From positions 1 through 56,250 of the forward strand of contig JAQXTA010000037.1 in assembly GCA_029219245.1 (NCBI GenBank): DNA of 56,250 nt. The letters run 5' to 3'. Positions 25,048 to 32,722 of the stretch are shown here, piece by piece; position 1 is the stretch's first letter, and every line of letters begins with the position of its first letter. This stretch comes from Lachnospiraceae bacterium. Its GTDB lineage: Bacteria > Bacillota > Clostridia > Lachnospirales > Lachnospiraceae. Made by a program: the position numbers and the translations under genes. The notes under the pieces are model-generated. The model was not told where the DNA came from, did not search any database, and worked only from the letters and a program-made list of their open reading frames with translations.

Positions 25048-26367
25048 ATGGCTGAAACGAAAGATGCTTTGACCGGACTGGACCGATATGAAGAATTTTT
25101 AAGAAAACTGGAACTGGAAATAGAAAAAATGGATGGATACCGCATTGCCATTATCTATACGGATATTAAACATTTTAAGTATATCAATGATACCTATGGA
25201 TATAAGCGGGGTGATGCTTTACTGAAAGAGTTTGCATATCAGGTAACAGCAAATAATCCATATATGCTTTGTGCAGCCAGAGTCTATTCCGATAATATTG
25301 TCATGGCAGGTCGTATGGTTGATGGTCGGACAAACAGTGATTTCAGGGATATTATTCATAAAAGGAATCTGGAGCTGGAAGGTTTTTTGCGGGATAAATA
25401 TCTGGACAGAAGGCTGAAAATGTGTACCGGCATCAGTATTATTTCACAGGATGACCCGAAGCTGGATCCGGAAACAGCCGTTTCCAATGCAAACCTGGCA
25501 AGAAAAGTAGCCAAAGAATTGGATGACGATAATTGTATTTTGTTTGACCGTAAAATGATGGAAGGAATTAAACGGGAAGTAGAGATTACTTCTTATCTTT
25601 CTACGGCGATTGAGAAGGGAGAATTTAAGGTTTACTATCAACCTAAGATAGAAACAAGTACATTAAAAGTTATCGGAGCAGAGGCTTTGATAAGATGGCA
25701 GAAGCCGGATGGTAAATTTATTTTTCCGGATGAATTCATTCCTTTGATTGAAAGAAGCGGACAAATTGTTGAAGTTGACTACTTTGTATATCGTGAAGTA
25801 TTTAAATTCCTTGCACAGAGGATACAAGAGAATAAAGAAGTGGTGCCGATTTCTGTGAATGTTTCCAGAGTACATCTGCATAAAATGGGAATATTAGATT
25901 ATGTAAAATCTCTTTTTGAAGAATATAAGATTCCGTCTGATTTAGTCGAGTTTGAATTAACAGAGAGTATTTATATAGAGAATACCGAGAAGGCATTAGA
26001 ACTTGTAGAAGGTCTTCATAAATTGGGAACCAAGGTATCCATGGATGATTTTGGCTCCGGTTATTCTTCTTTGAATCTACTCAGTAAGCTGCCAATTGAT
26101 ATTATTAAGCTGGACAAGGTTTTCTTAAAAGAGAGCACTTTGCAGGAAAATGATAAAATCATTATTTCCTGTGTGATTGAGATGGCGCGAAAACTTCGGA
26201 TTACCTCATTGTGTGAGGGTGTAGAAACCATAGAACAGAGCGACTATCTGGCCCAGATAGGGTGTGAAATCCAGCAGGGATATTATTTTTCAAAACCGAT
26301 TCCACAGGCTGAATTTGAAAAGTTCATGAGTGAGAGCTTACAGTCAAAGGCAGAGCATAAGAATTGA
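25048..26367 (+). CDS. EAL-domain c-di-GMP phosphodiesterase with degenerate GGDEF domain
   Basis: The 439-residue soluble protein has an N-terminal GGDEF-like domain (about 5-170) with YTDIKHFKYINDTYGYKRGD. The active GGDEF signature is replaced by VYSDN near residue 79, so it should not make c-di-GMP. The EAL domain (about 185-430) keeps E212-A-L-I-R, the DDFGSGYSSLN loop, the IIKLDK lysine and CEGVET, and should hydrolyse c-di-GMP. No sensor or membrane segment is present. The inactive GGDEF half may bind GTP as an activator, as in some composite proteins; that is inference. The ATG at 25048 follows GGGGGAGGGGG. Confidence 0.92.
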   Translation: MAETKDALTGLDRYEEFLRKLELEIEKMDGYRIAIIYTDIKHFKYINDTYGYKRGDALLKEFAYQVTANNPYMLCAARVYSDNIVMAGRMVDGRTNSDFRDIIHKRNLELEGFLRDKYLDRRLKMCTGISIISQDDPKLDPETAVSNANLARKVAKELDDDNCILFDRKMMEGIKREVEITSYLSTAIEKGEFKVYYQPKIETSTLKVIGAEALIRWQKPDGKFIFPDEFIPLIERSGQIVEVDYFVYREVFKFLAQRIQENKEVVPISVNVSRVHLHKMGILDYVKSLFEEYKIPSDLVEFELTESIYIENTEKALELVEGLHKLGTKVSMDDFGSGYSSLNLLSKLPIDIIKLDKVFLKESTLQENDKIIISCVIEMARKLRITSLCEGVETIEQSDYLAQIGCEIQQGYYFSKPIPQAEFEKFMSESLQSKAEHKN

Positions 26368-26392
26368 TAATTGATAATCGTAATAATAGGGC

Positions 26393-26421
26393 TTGCAATT
26401 TTGCCCGAAATTAGTTATAAT
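26393..26421 (+). promoter_or_regulatory. Promoter of the tRNA-Pro gene
   Basis: TTGCAA (26393-26398) and TATAAT (26416-26421) are 17 bases apart. The expected start is near 26428, six bases before the tRNA. Confidence 0.75.
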
Positions 26422-26433
26422 GATAACTGCTTT

Positions 26434-26506
26434 CGGGATGTGGCTCAGGTGGTAGAGCGCTACTTTAGGGAAGTAGAGGCCGCAAGTTCAAGTCTTGTCA
26501 TTCCGA
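26434..26506 (+). tRNA. tRNA-Pro (anticodon AGG)
   Basis: The 73-base sequence folds as a standard cloverleaf. The acceptor CGGGATG pairs with CATTCCG, the D stem GCTC with GAGC, the anticodon stem CTACT with AGTAG, and the T stem GCAAG with CTTGT around TTCAAGT. The anticodon loop is TTAGGGA with AGG at 26467-26469 and G37. The discriminator is A and no CCA is encoded. Acceptor sequence and G37 fit proline tRNA. An A at position 34 is less usual for bacterial proline tRNAs than T, G or C. Confidence 0.92.
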
Positions 26507-26523
26507 TTGTGATGTTAACAGGG

Positions 26524-26560
26524 AAATCCGATTTCTATTATTCAGAAATCGGATTTTTTA
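26524..26560 (+). terminator. Terminator of the tRNA-Pro gene
   Basis: AATCCGATTTCT and AGAAATCGGATT pair over 12 bases around a seven-base loop, followed by six T. Confidence 0.9.
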
Positions 26561-26635
26561 TGTATGCACTAATCAAATGGCAGTCAATGTGCTACAATAA
26601 AACATAAGTGATTATTCTGTAACGAGGGAGTATTT

Positions 26636-26932
26636 ATGATTGATAAAGAAACATTTCATCCACTGAACTATATTAAGAAGGAAGAATATTCCGGCAGCAT
26701 GGACGGAATGCGGTATATGTTAAGGAGAATAAAGGTGGAGGAAGAGGATAAAATCCGGGTAACCATCTGGCCGGAGCCGTTTGGAATCCATAAGACACCG
26801 GAGGAAGAAAAACAGTGGATAGATGTTCCCATGACAACAGAAGGTGTGGAGCAGGCAGCAGACTGGTTAAATGAGCAGTATGAAGCACAGAAAGACCGTT
26901 GGAAGGAAAGCTTGCGCAAGCCTTGGGCATAG
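26636..26932 (+). CDS. Conserved-looking hypothetical protein, 98 residues
   Basis: The protein begins MIDKETFHPLNYIKKEEYSGS and has no membrane segment or signal peptide. It reads as a small alpha/beta protein with one strand pair (MRYMLRRIKVEEEDKIRVTIWPEPFG) and two amphipathic helices at the end, closing with KPWA. I do not recognise a catalytic motif. CGAGGGAG serves as ribosome site before ATG 26636. It lies between the tRNA terminator and a tandem-repeat tract. Confidence 0.7.
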   Translation: MIDKETFHPLNYIKKEEYSGSMDGMRYMLRRIKVEEEDKIRVTIWPEPFGIHKTPEEEKQWIDVPMTTEGVEQAADWLNEQYEAQKDRWKESLRKPWA

Positions 26933-26941
26933 TCAGAAATG

Positions 26942-27014
26942 CACGACAGAAATGAAGTGACATGACAGAAATGAAGCAACATGACAGAGATGAAACGACA
27001 TGACAGAAAAAATA
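26942..27014 (+). repeat. Tandem 19-bp repeat, about four copies
   Basis: Units start at 26942, 26961, 26980 and 26999 and follow the consensus CATGACAGAAATGAAGYRA, with the last copy diverging after 11 bases. The tract is non-coding and separates the 98-residue gene from the HAD-RlmD gene. Confidence 0.85.
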
Positions 27015-27049
27015 CTGCATGGGATAGTATAAACAGGAGAAAATAGCAA

Positions 27050-29101
27050 ATGGCGATTAAATGTATAGCAATCGATTTGGATAGAACCACGCTGGATAAA
27101 GAGGGAAAGCTTTCGACAGGAAACAGGAAGGCATTGGAGGCTGTTATTGCAGCAGGTGTTCCTGTTATTGTAGCAAGCGGCCGCTCCTTTACGGCATTGC
27201 CAAAGGATATCCTTTCGGTTCCCGGTATAGAATATGCGGTTACCTGCAACGGAGCGGCCATGTACCATCTGCCGAGTGGCAGATGCCTGAAAAGGTTCAG
27301 AATGTCGGAAACGGCAGTGTTGAAAGTCATGCAGATAGCAGCTGCTTATGATGTAACTTATGAAGCTTTTATTGACGGTGTTGCCTATGCGGGAAGAGAG
27401 TATATAGAAGATCCGGTTCGATTCGGAGCGATCCCTGAGGCAGTTTCTTATGTACAGGCAACCAGAACACTACAGGACGATATTGTTTCTTTTATTTATG
27501 AAAACAAAGCTCGTCTGGACAGTATGGATATTATCGTCAAAGAAGAACGGACAAAAGAGAAACTGTGGAGAGAAATACAAGAAACGACAGATGAGGTTTA
27601 CATAACATCATCAATCAAACAGTTAATTGAAATATCTGATAAGCATTGCGGGAAAAAATCCGGAGTCGCTTTTTTCTTACGGGAACTGCATTTAAAGAGA
27701 GAAGAACTGGCGGCATTTGGAGATGCGGATAACGATATTGATATGCTGCGGTATGCCGGCTGTGGGATTGCAATGGAAAATGCTTCTCCGAATTGCAAGT
27801 CAGCAGCGGATTTTGTTACCAGACATCATGACAAAGACGGGCTGGCATATGGTTTGACGGAGATTTTACATCTGCTACCGGACGATAAACAGAAAAAAAA
27901 GAAACCGGAGGAACTGGAGAAATTGTGTCCGGCTGCAAAAAAGTGTGGCGGGTGCCGCTATATGGGTGTTACGTATCAAGAACAGCTTCATAAGAAGCAG
28001 AAGCAGGTAGAAAGGCTGCTTGGAAGGTATGGCAGGATAAAGCCGATAGTCGGTATGGAGAATCCGATGCATTACCGGAACAAGGTGCATGCGGTTTTTG
28101 CTTTTGATAAAAAGCAGGGGATTCTTTCTGGCATTTATCAGGAGGGAACCCATCAGGTGGTTCCGGTGGAGACATGTCTGATTGAAAATGAACAGGCAGA
28201 CCGAATCATCCAGACGGTTAAAAGGCTGGCGAAATCCTTTAAATACAAGGCATATAATGAAGATACCGGCTATGGTCTGCTGCGGCATGTGCTAATCCGG
28301 ACCGGCTATCACAGCAAAGAGGTTATGGTAGTACTGGTGCTTTCTTCTCCCATTCTGCCGTCAAAAAATCATTTTGTTAAAGAGTTATGTAAACTGCATC
28401 CGGAAATCACGACGATTGTAGTCAATGTAAATGATAAAAAGACGAGCATGGTGCTTGGGGACAAGCAGCAGGTAATTTATGGTAAGGGTTATATTGAAGA
28501 TAGCTTGTGTGAAAAGGTTTTCAAAATTTCTCCGAAATCTTTTTATCAGGTAAATCCGGTACAGACCGAAAAACTGTATGGGCAGGCAATTTCTTATGCC
28601 GGACTGACCGGAAAAGAAGTGGTTATTGATGCTTACTGCGGTATCGGAACGATTGGAATTGCAGCATCGGATAAGGCAGGCAAAGTGATTGGTGTGGAGT
28701 TAAACACGGATGCGGTGAAGGATGCCGTTTCCAATGCACGCAGAAATGGCGCAAAAAATGTCGATTTTTACCAGAATGATGCCGGAAAGTTCATGCTTCA
28801 GCTGGCAGCGGCAAAAGAAAAGATCGATGTTGTCTTTATGGATCCACCAAGAAGCGGTAGCAGCGAAGAATTTTTAGATGCAGTGATTGCATTAAAACCA
28901 TCCCAAATTGTGTATATTTCCTGTAATCCGGAAACAATGGCAAGAGATTTGCAATATTTGTCAAAAAAAGAGAAAAGATATAAAATAGAAGCGTTAACAC
29001 CATTCGATATGTTTCCTTATACCGAGTGTATAGAAGTCTGTGGATTGATTCGTTTACAGCAGGAAAAGAGGAAAGATTGTGGAAACAAAAAGAGAAAATA
29101 G
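27050..29101 (+). CDS. rlmD: Fusion of Cof-type HAD phosphatase and 23S rRNA m5U methyltransferase (RlmD-like)
   Basis: Residues 1-275 are a HAD-IIB (Cof) hydrolase with the nucleophile D9 and acid D11 in AIDLDRTTLD and the metal loop GDADNDIDML near 224. Residues 290-683 are a TrmA/RumA-family enzyme. They have an iron-sulfur cysteine set in CPAAKKCGGC (293-302) plus a later cysteine, the SAM loop DAYCGIGTIG near 527, MDPPRSG near 597 and the catalytic C625 in SCNPET. The usual N-terminal TRAM domain is absent. The methyltransferase should modify a uridine in 23S rRNA; the HAD half should dephosphorylate a small metabolite. One uninterrupted frame spans both. Confidence 0.93.
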   Translation: MAIKCIAIDLDRTTLDKEGKLSTGNRKALEAVIAAGVPVIVASGRSFTALPKDILSVPGIEYAVTCNGAAMYHLPSGRCLKRFRMSETAVLKVMQIAAAYDVTYEAFIDGVAYAGREYIEDPVRFGAIPEAVSYVQATRTLQDDIVSFIYENKARLDSMDIIVKEERTKEKLWREIQETTDEVYITSSIKQLIEISDKHCGKKSGVAFFLRELHLKREELAAFGDADNDIDMLRYAGCGIAMENASPNCKSAADFVTRHHDKDGLAYGLTEILHLLPDDKQKKKKPEELEKLCPAAKKCGGCRYMGVTYQEQLHKKQKQVERLLGRYGRIKPIVGMENPMHYRNKVHAVFAFDKKQGILSGIYQEGTHQVVPVETCLIENEQADRIIQTVKRLAKSFKYKAYNEDTGYGLLRHVLIRTGYHSKEVMVVLVLSSPILPSKNHFVKELCKLHPEITTIVVNVNDKKTSMVLGDKQQVIYGKGYIEDSLCEKVFKISPKSFYQVNPVQTEKLYGQAISYAGLTGKEVVIDAYCGIGTIGIAASDKAGKVIGVELNTDAVKDAVSNARRNGAKNVDFYQNDAGKFMLQLAAAKEKIDVVFMDPPRSGSSEEFLDAVIALKPSQIVYISCNPETMARDLQYLSKKEKRYKIEALTPFDMFPYTECIEVCGLIRLQQEKRKDCGNKKRK

Positions 29102-30452
29102 AAAATATGAGATGGATATGTGCAGCGGCTCCATTCTCGGTAAATTGCTCTTATTTACCCTGCCGTTAATGTGTTCCAGTATTCTGCAATTACTTTTTAA
29201 TGCAGCAGATATTATTGTGGTGGGAAGATTTGCAGGTGACAATTCGCTTGCGGCAGTAGGTTCCAATACGGCACTGATTAACTTAATGACCAATTTCTTT
29301 TTGGGGCTATCGGTTGGTGCCAATGTATTAGTGGCACGTTATTTTGGTGCAAAGCAGCCAAAAGATGTGAAGGAAACTGTACATACGGCAATGATGATCA
29401 GCATTTATAGCGGTCTGCTTCTGACGGTAATCGGTTGTGTAGGTGCAAAACAGATTTTAATCTGGATGCAGACACCGGAAGATGTGCTGCCGCTTGCAAC
29501 CTTGTATCTTAGAATTTATTTCCTGGGCATGGCACCGACTATGCTTTATAACTTCGGCAGTGCCATTCTACGAGCTGTCGGGGATACCAAACGGCCCTTG
29601 TATTATCTGTCCTTTGCCGGAGTCATCAATGTTTTATTGAATCTGCTTTTTGTAATTGCATTTCGGATGGATGTAGCAGGGGTTGCAGCAGCAACCGTTA
29701 TTTCCCAGAGTATCTCTGCTTTTCTGATTGTACGTTGTATGATGATAGAGGAGGGCAGTATTCATTTGGAGTTAACTTCTTTGCGGATTAATGGGGATAA
29801 GCTTAGGCGCATCTTAATGATTGGGCTGCCTGCAAGTTTTCAGGGAATGGTTTTTTCCTTTTCCAATGTTATTATTCAGGCTTCGGTCAATTCCTTTGGA
29901 GCAGTGGTAGTTGCCGGCAATTCTGCGGCAGCCAATATTGAGGGATTTGTATATGTTTCCATGAATGCCTTTCATCAGGCAGCAATTTCCTTTACGGGGC
30001 AGAATGTGGGAGCAGCAAAATATGAACGAGTCAATAAAATTTTATATGCCTCAGAGTTTTGTGTGATTGTTGTGGGCGTTTTGTTAGGAAATGCAGCAGT
30101 TTTTTTCGGTCATCCCTTACTTAGTATGTATACTTCCAGTCCGGAGGTTATGGAGGCTGGTATGAAGAGGCTTCGTATTATCTGTGGAACTTATGCACTC
30201 TGCGGTATGATGGATGTTATGGTAGGTTCCCTGCGTGGACTTGGTTATTCGGTTATGCCGATGATCGTATCGCTGGTCGGGGCCTGTGGTTTAAGACTTT
30301 TGTGGATTTTTACGTTTTTCCGGATGGAAGCGTTTCATACGACAAATTCGCTATATATGACTTATCCGGTAAGCTGGCTGATTACATTTTTAACACATGT
30401 TATCTGCTTCCTTATCGTCCGGCGTAAATTAACAAAAAAGTGGGGTAAATAA
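29079..30452 (+). CDS. MATE family multidrug/sodium efflux transporter
   Basis: The 457-residue protein has twelve predicted membrane helices in two similar halves. Family patterns include MDMCSGSILGKLLLFTLPLM at the start, FNAADIIVVGRFAGDNSLAAVGS, and AGNSAAANIEGFVYVSMNAFHQAAISF in the second half. MATE pumps export cationic drugs or metabolites using a sodium or proton gradient. The start is GTG 29079, 23 bases inside the end of the RlmD gene, with AAAGAGGAAAG upstream. The overlap suggests translational coupling. Confidence 0.93.
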   Translation: METKRENRKYEMDMCSGSILGKLLLFTLPLMCSSILQLLFNAADIIVVGRFAGDNSLAAVGSNTALINLMTNFFLGLSVGANVLVARYFGAKQPKDVKETVHTAMMISIYSGLLLTVIGCVGAKQILIWMQTPEDVLPLATLYLRIYFLGMAPTMLYNFGSAILRAVGDTKRPLYYLSFAGVINVLLNLLFVIAFRMDVAGVAAATVISQSISAFLIVRCMMIEEGSIHLELTSLRINGDKLRRILMIGLPASFQGMVFSFSNVIIQASVNSFGAVVVAGNSAAANIEGFVYVSMNAFHQAAISFTGQNVGAAKYERVNKILYASEFCVIVVGVLLGNAAVFFGHPLLSMYTSSPEVMEAGMKRLRIICGTYALCGMMDVMVGSLRGLGYSVMPMIVSLVGACGLRLLWIFTFFRMEAFHTTNSLYMTYPVSWLITFLTHVICFLIVRRKLTKKWGK

Positions 30453-30463
30453 CCCCACTTTTC
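30435..30463. terminator. Bidirectional terminator between MATE and DegV genes
   Basis: AAAAGTGGGGT and ACCCCACTTTT form an 11-bp stem with an AAATA loop. The MATE stop codon lies within it. It separates two convergent genes. Confidence 0.85.
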
Positions 30464-30469
30464 ATATGT

Positions 30470-31357
30470 TTAATCCACTCTCTTTTTACCCCAGAAGAAG
30501 AGAGCAACGGTTCCGGGACCGGTATGGCTTCCGATGGTGGCTCCGATTGGGAAAATTTCCACTTTGCCGTTCAGCTTTGGAAAACGGCTTTCCACCAATG
30601 CAGCAACGGCACGAGCATCCTCGATGCAGGCAGAATGACTGAGGAAGCATTTGCCGGAGTAATTTAACCCTTCCTGTGCATTGACCTCCATCTGTTCTAC
30701 AATTCGTTCAATTACCTTTCTCTTGGTTCTGATTTTTTCTCGCGGAATCAGGTGTCCTTCAAAGTCAACGTTGAGTAACGGACAGATACTTAATACGGAA
30801 CCGATAAAGCCGCTTGTTTTGGAGATTCGGCCACCTTTGATATAAAACGTTAAGTCGGTGGAAAAAAACCAGTGATGCAAATTCAGTTTGTTTTCTTCAA
30901 TCCAGTGATACAATTCATCGATCCCCATACCGGCATCCCGCTTATCCGCAAGGGCATCCATAAGAAGTCCGAAACCGCTGGAAGCTGCTAAGGAATCCAC
31001 AATATAGATTTTGCGGTCCGGATATTTTTCCTGTAGTTCTTCCTTTGCGATGGAAGCAGAGTTGTAGGTACCGGAAATGCCACTGGAAAGGCATAAGTGT
31101 AAAATATCCTTTCCTTCTTTCAGCATAGCTTCAAAATATTCTTCATATTCACCGATAGTAACCTGTGAGGTTTTGGTAGATGCACCTTTGGTCATCAGAC
31201 GGTACATTTTTTCTGGCGGCATAGAAACGCCCAAATCATCCAGATATTCTTTTCCATCCAATTCAAAATGAAAACAGACGTATTTGATGTCTCTTTTTTC
31301 AAACCATTCTTTTGATAAATCTGCTGTAGAACAACAGCTTAAATAATAATCTGACAT
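30470..31357 (-). CDS. DegV family fatty-acid-binding protein
   Basis: The 295-residue protein has the DegV fold: CSTADLSKEWFEKRDIKYVCFHFELDGKEYLDD at the N-terminus, KTSQVTIGEYEEYF, and LCLSSGISGTYNSA for lipid headgroup binding. A second domain has KGGRISKTSGFIGSVLSICPLLN. DegV/FakB proteins hold a fatty acid for phosphorylation by FakA; no fakA is nearby. I chose ATG 31357, which has AGAGGGA before it; an in-frame ATG at 31441 would add 28 unrelated residues. Confidence 0.92.
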   Translation of the reverse strand: MSDYYLSCCSTADLSKEWFEKRDIKYVCFHFELDGKEYLDDLGVSMPPEKMYRLMTKGASTKTSQVTIGEYEEYFEAMLKEGKDILHLCLSSGISGTYNSASIAKEELQEKYPDRKIYIVDSLAASSGFGLLMDALADKRDAGMGIDELYHWIEENKLNLHHWFFSTDLTFYIKGGRISKTSGFIGSVLSICPLLNVDFEGHLIPREKIRTKRKVIERIVEQMEVNAQEGLNYSGKCFLSHSACIEDARAVAALVESRFPKLNGKVEIFPIGATIGSHTGPGTVALFFWGKKRVD

Positions 31358-31440
31358 AAAGCATCCCTCTTTGCATTTTTTATATGAAAAGTTTATCATG
31401 TTCCGTTTGGGGATGCAATAAAAAGAAAAATATGTATACA

Positions 31441-31469
31441 TTTACAACGGCAGATACAGATAGTATAAT
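31441..31469 (+). promoter_or_regulatory. Promoter of the MFS-SulP operon
   Basis: TTTACA (31441-31446) and TATAAT (31464-31469) are 17 bases apart. The start is expected near 31476, which supports ATG 31499 rather than TTG 31484 for the MFS gene. Confidence 0.8.
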
Positions 31470-31498
31470 GGAGCAGGTATAATTTGGAAGAAATTTAT

Positions 31499-32719
31499 AT
31501 GAAGAAACGGAGTTTTGACAGTAGGATGAAAAAGACATTAAGTTATAACCACACCATTTATGCCTGTTATATCGGGTATATTGTGCAGGCGATTGTGAAT
31601 AATTTCGTGCCTTTACTGTTTTTGACATTTCAGAGCAACTTTGGCATTTCTTTGGATAAAATTGCATATCTGATTACGATAAACTTTGGCATTCAGCTTC
31701 TGGTGGATTTTATATCTGCGAAATATGTAGACAAAATAGGGTATCGGAGAGCTGCTTTGCTTGCACATATGATGGCGGCAATCGGGCTTGTGGGACTGGG
31801 AATTTTTCCTTATGTGCTTCCAAGTGCTTATGCAGGTATTCTGCTTTCCGTCTGCTTCTATGCGGTCGGTGGAGGTTTGTTGGAGGTTATCATCAGCCCG
31901 ATAGTAGAGGCATGTCCGACAGAGAAAAAGGACGCAGCTATGAGTCTGCTGCATTCCTTTTATTGCTGGGGTCATATGGGTGTTGTGATTCTTTCCACCG
32001 TATTTTTTGCGCTTGTGGGAATCGAGAACTGGCGAATTCTTGCCTTTGTATGGGCGCTTGTCCCATTCTTTAACGCGTTCTTTTTTGCCGGAGTACCAAT
32101 AAATGCACTGGTAGAAGAAGGCGAAGGAATGTCCATACGGGAACTGTTAAAAAACAAGATGTTCTGGCTGTTTTTTATCATGATGATATGTGGTGGTGCT
32201 TCGGAACAGGCCATGAGCCAGTGGGCTTCTGCTTTTGCGGAGGCAGGACTTCATATCAGTAAGACTATGGGAGATCTGGCTGGTCCATGTATGTTTGCCT
32301 TATTTATGGGAAGTGCGCGTGCCATTTACGGAAAATACAGTGAGAAAATCAGGCTGGAGCAGTTTATGAAAGTAAGCTGCCTGTTGTGCATTGTCAGCTA
32401 TTTACTGGCTTGTCTGTCAGCTAGCCCGTTACTTGGACTGGCAGGCTGCGCCTTGTGTGGTCTGTCTGTCGGCATAATGTGGCCGGGTACCTTCAGTCTG
32501 GCATCCAAGTCCATGAAAAAGGGTGGCACCGCTATGTTTGCTTTTCTGGCACTTGCCGGTGATGTAGGCTGTAGCAGCGGACCGACTCTGGTGGGGGTTC
32601 TCTCGGAAGCATTTGGCGAAAATCTGAAAAAGGGACTCATTTTTGCGTTAGTATTCCCAATCATATTATTGTTTGGGTTATTATATTTACGGTCATTGAC
32701 CAGGGGAGGAGAAAAGTAA
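31499..32719 (+). CDS. Major facilitator superfamily transporter
   Basis: The 406-residue protein has twelve predicted helices in two halves separated by a charged loop (GEGMSIRELLKNKMF, about 207-221). The first half holds the MFS loop pattern DKIGYRRA between helices 2 and 3. The family resembles sugar or metabolite permeases of the FucP/nucleoside type, but the substrate cannot be told. I chose ATG 31499 with GGAAGAA eight bases upstream. The gene ends three bases before the SulP gene, so they form one operon. Confidence 0.9.
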   Translation: MKKRSFDSRMKKTLSYNHTIYACYIGYIVQAIVNNFVPLLFLTFQSNFGISLDKIAYLITINFGIQLLVDFISAKYVDKIGYRRAALLAHMMAAIGLVGLGIFPYVLPSAYAGILLSVCFYAVGGGLLEVIISPIVEACPTEKKDAAMSLLHSFYCWGHMGVVILSTVFFALVGIENWRILAFVWALVPFFNAFFFAGVPINALVEEGEGMSIRELLKNKMFWLFFIMMICGGASEQAMSQWASAFAEAGLHISKTMGDLAGPCMFALFMGSARAIYGKYSEKIRLEQFMKVSCLLCIVSYLLACLSASPLLGLAGCALCGLSVGIMWPGTFSLASKSMKKGGTAMFAFLALAGDVGCSSGPTLVGVLSEAFGENLKKGLIFALVFPIILLFGLLYLRSLTRGGEK

Positions 32720-32722
32720 GTT

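Noticed and set aside
26371..26607. 78-residue open frame over the tRNA gene
   Set aside because: It crosses the tRNA-Pro and its terminator and has no ribosome site.
26942..27014. Possible CRISPR array in the 19-bp repeats
   Set aside because: The units are directly adjacent with no spacers and no cas genes are near.
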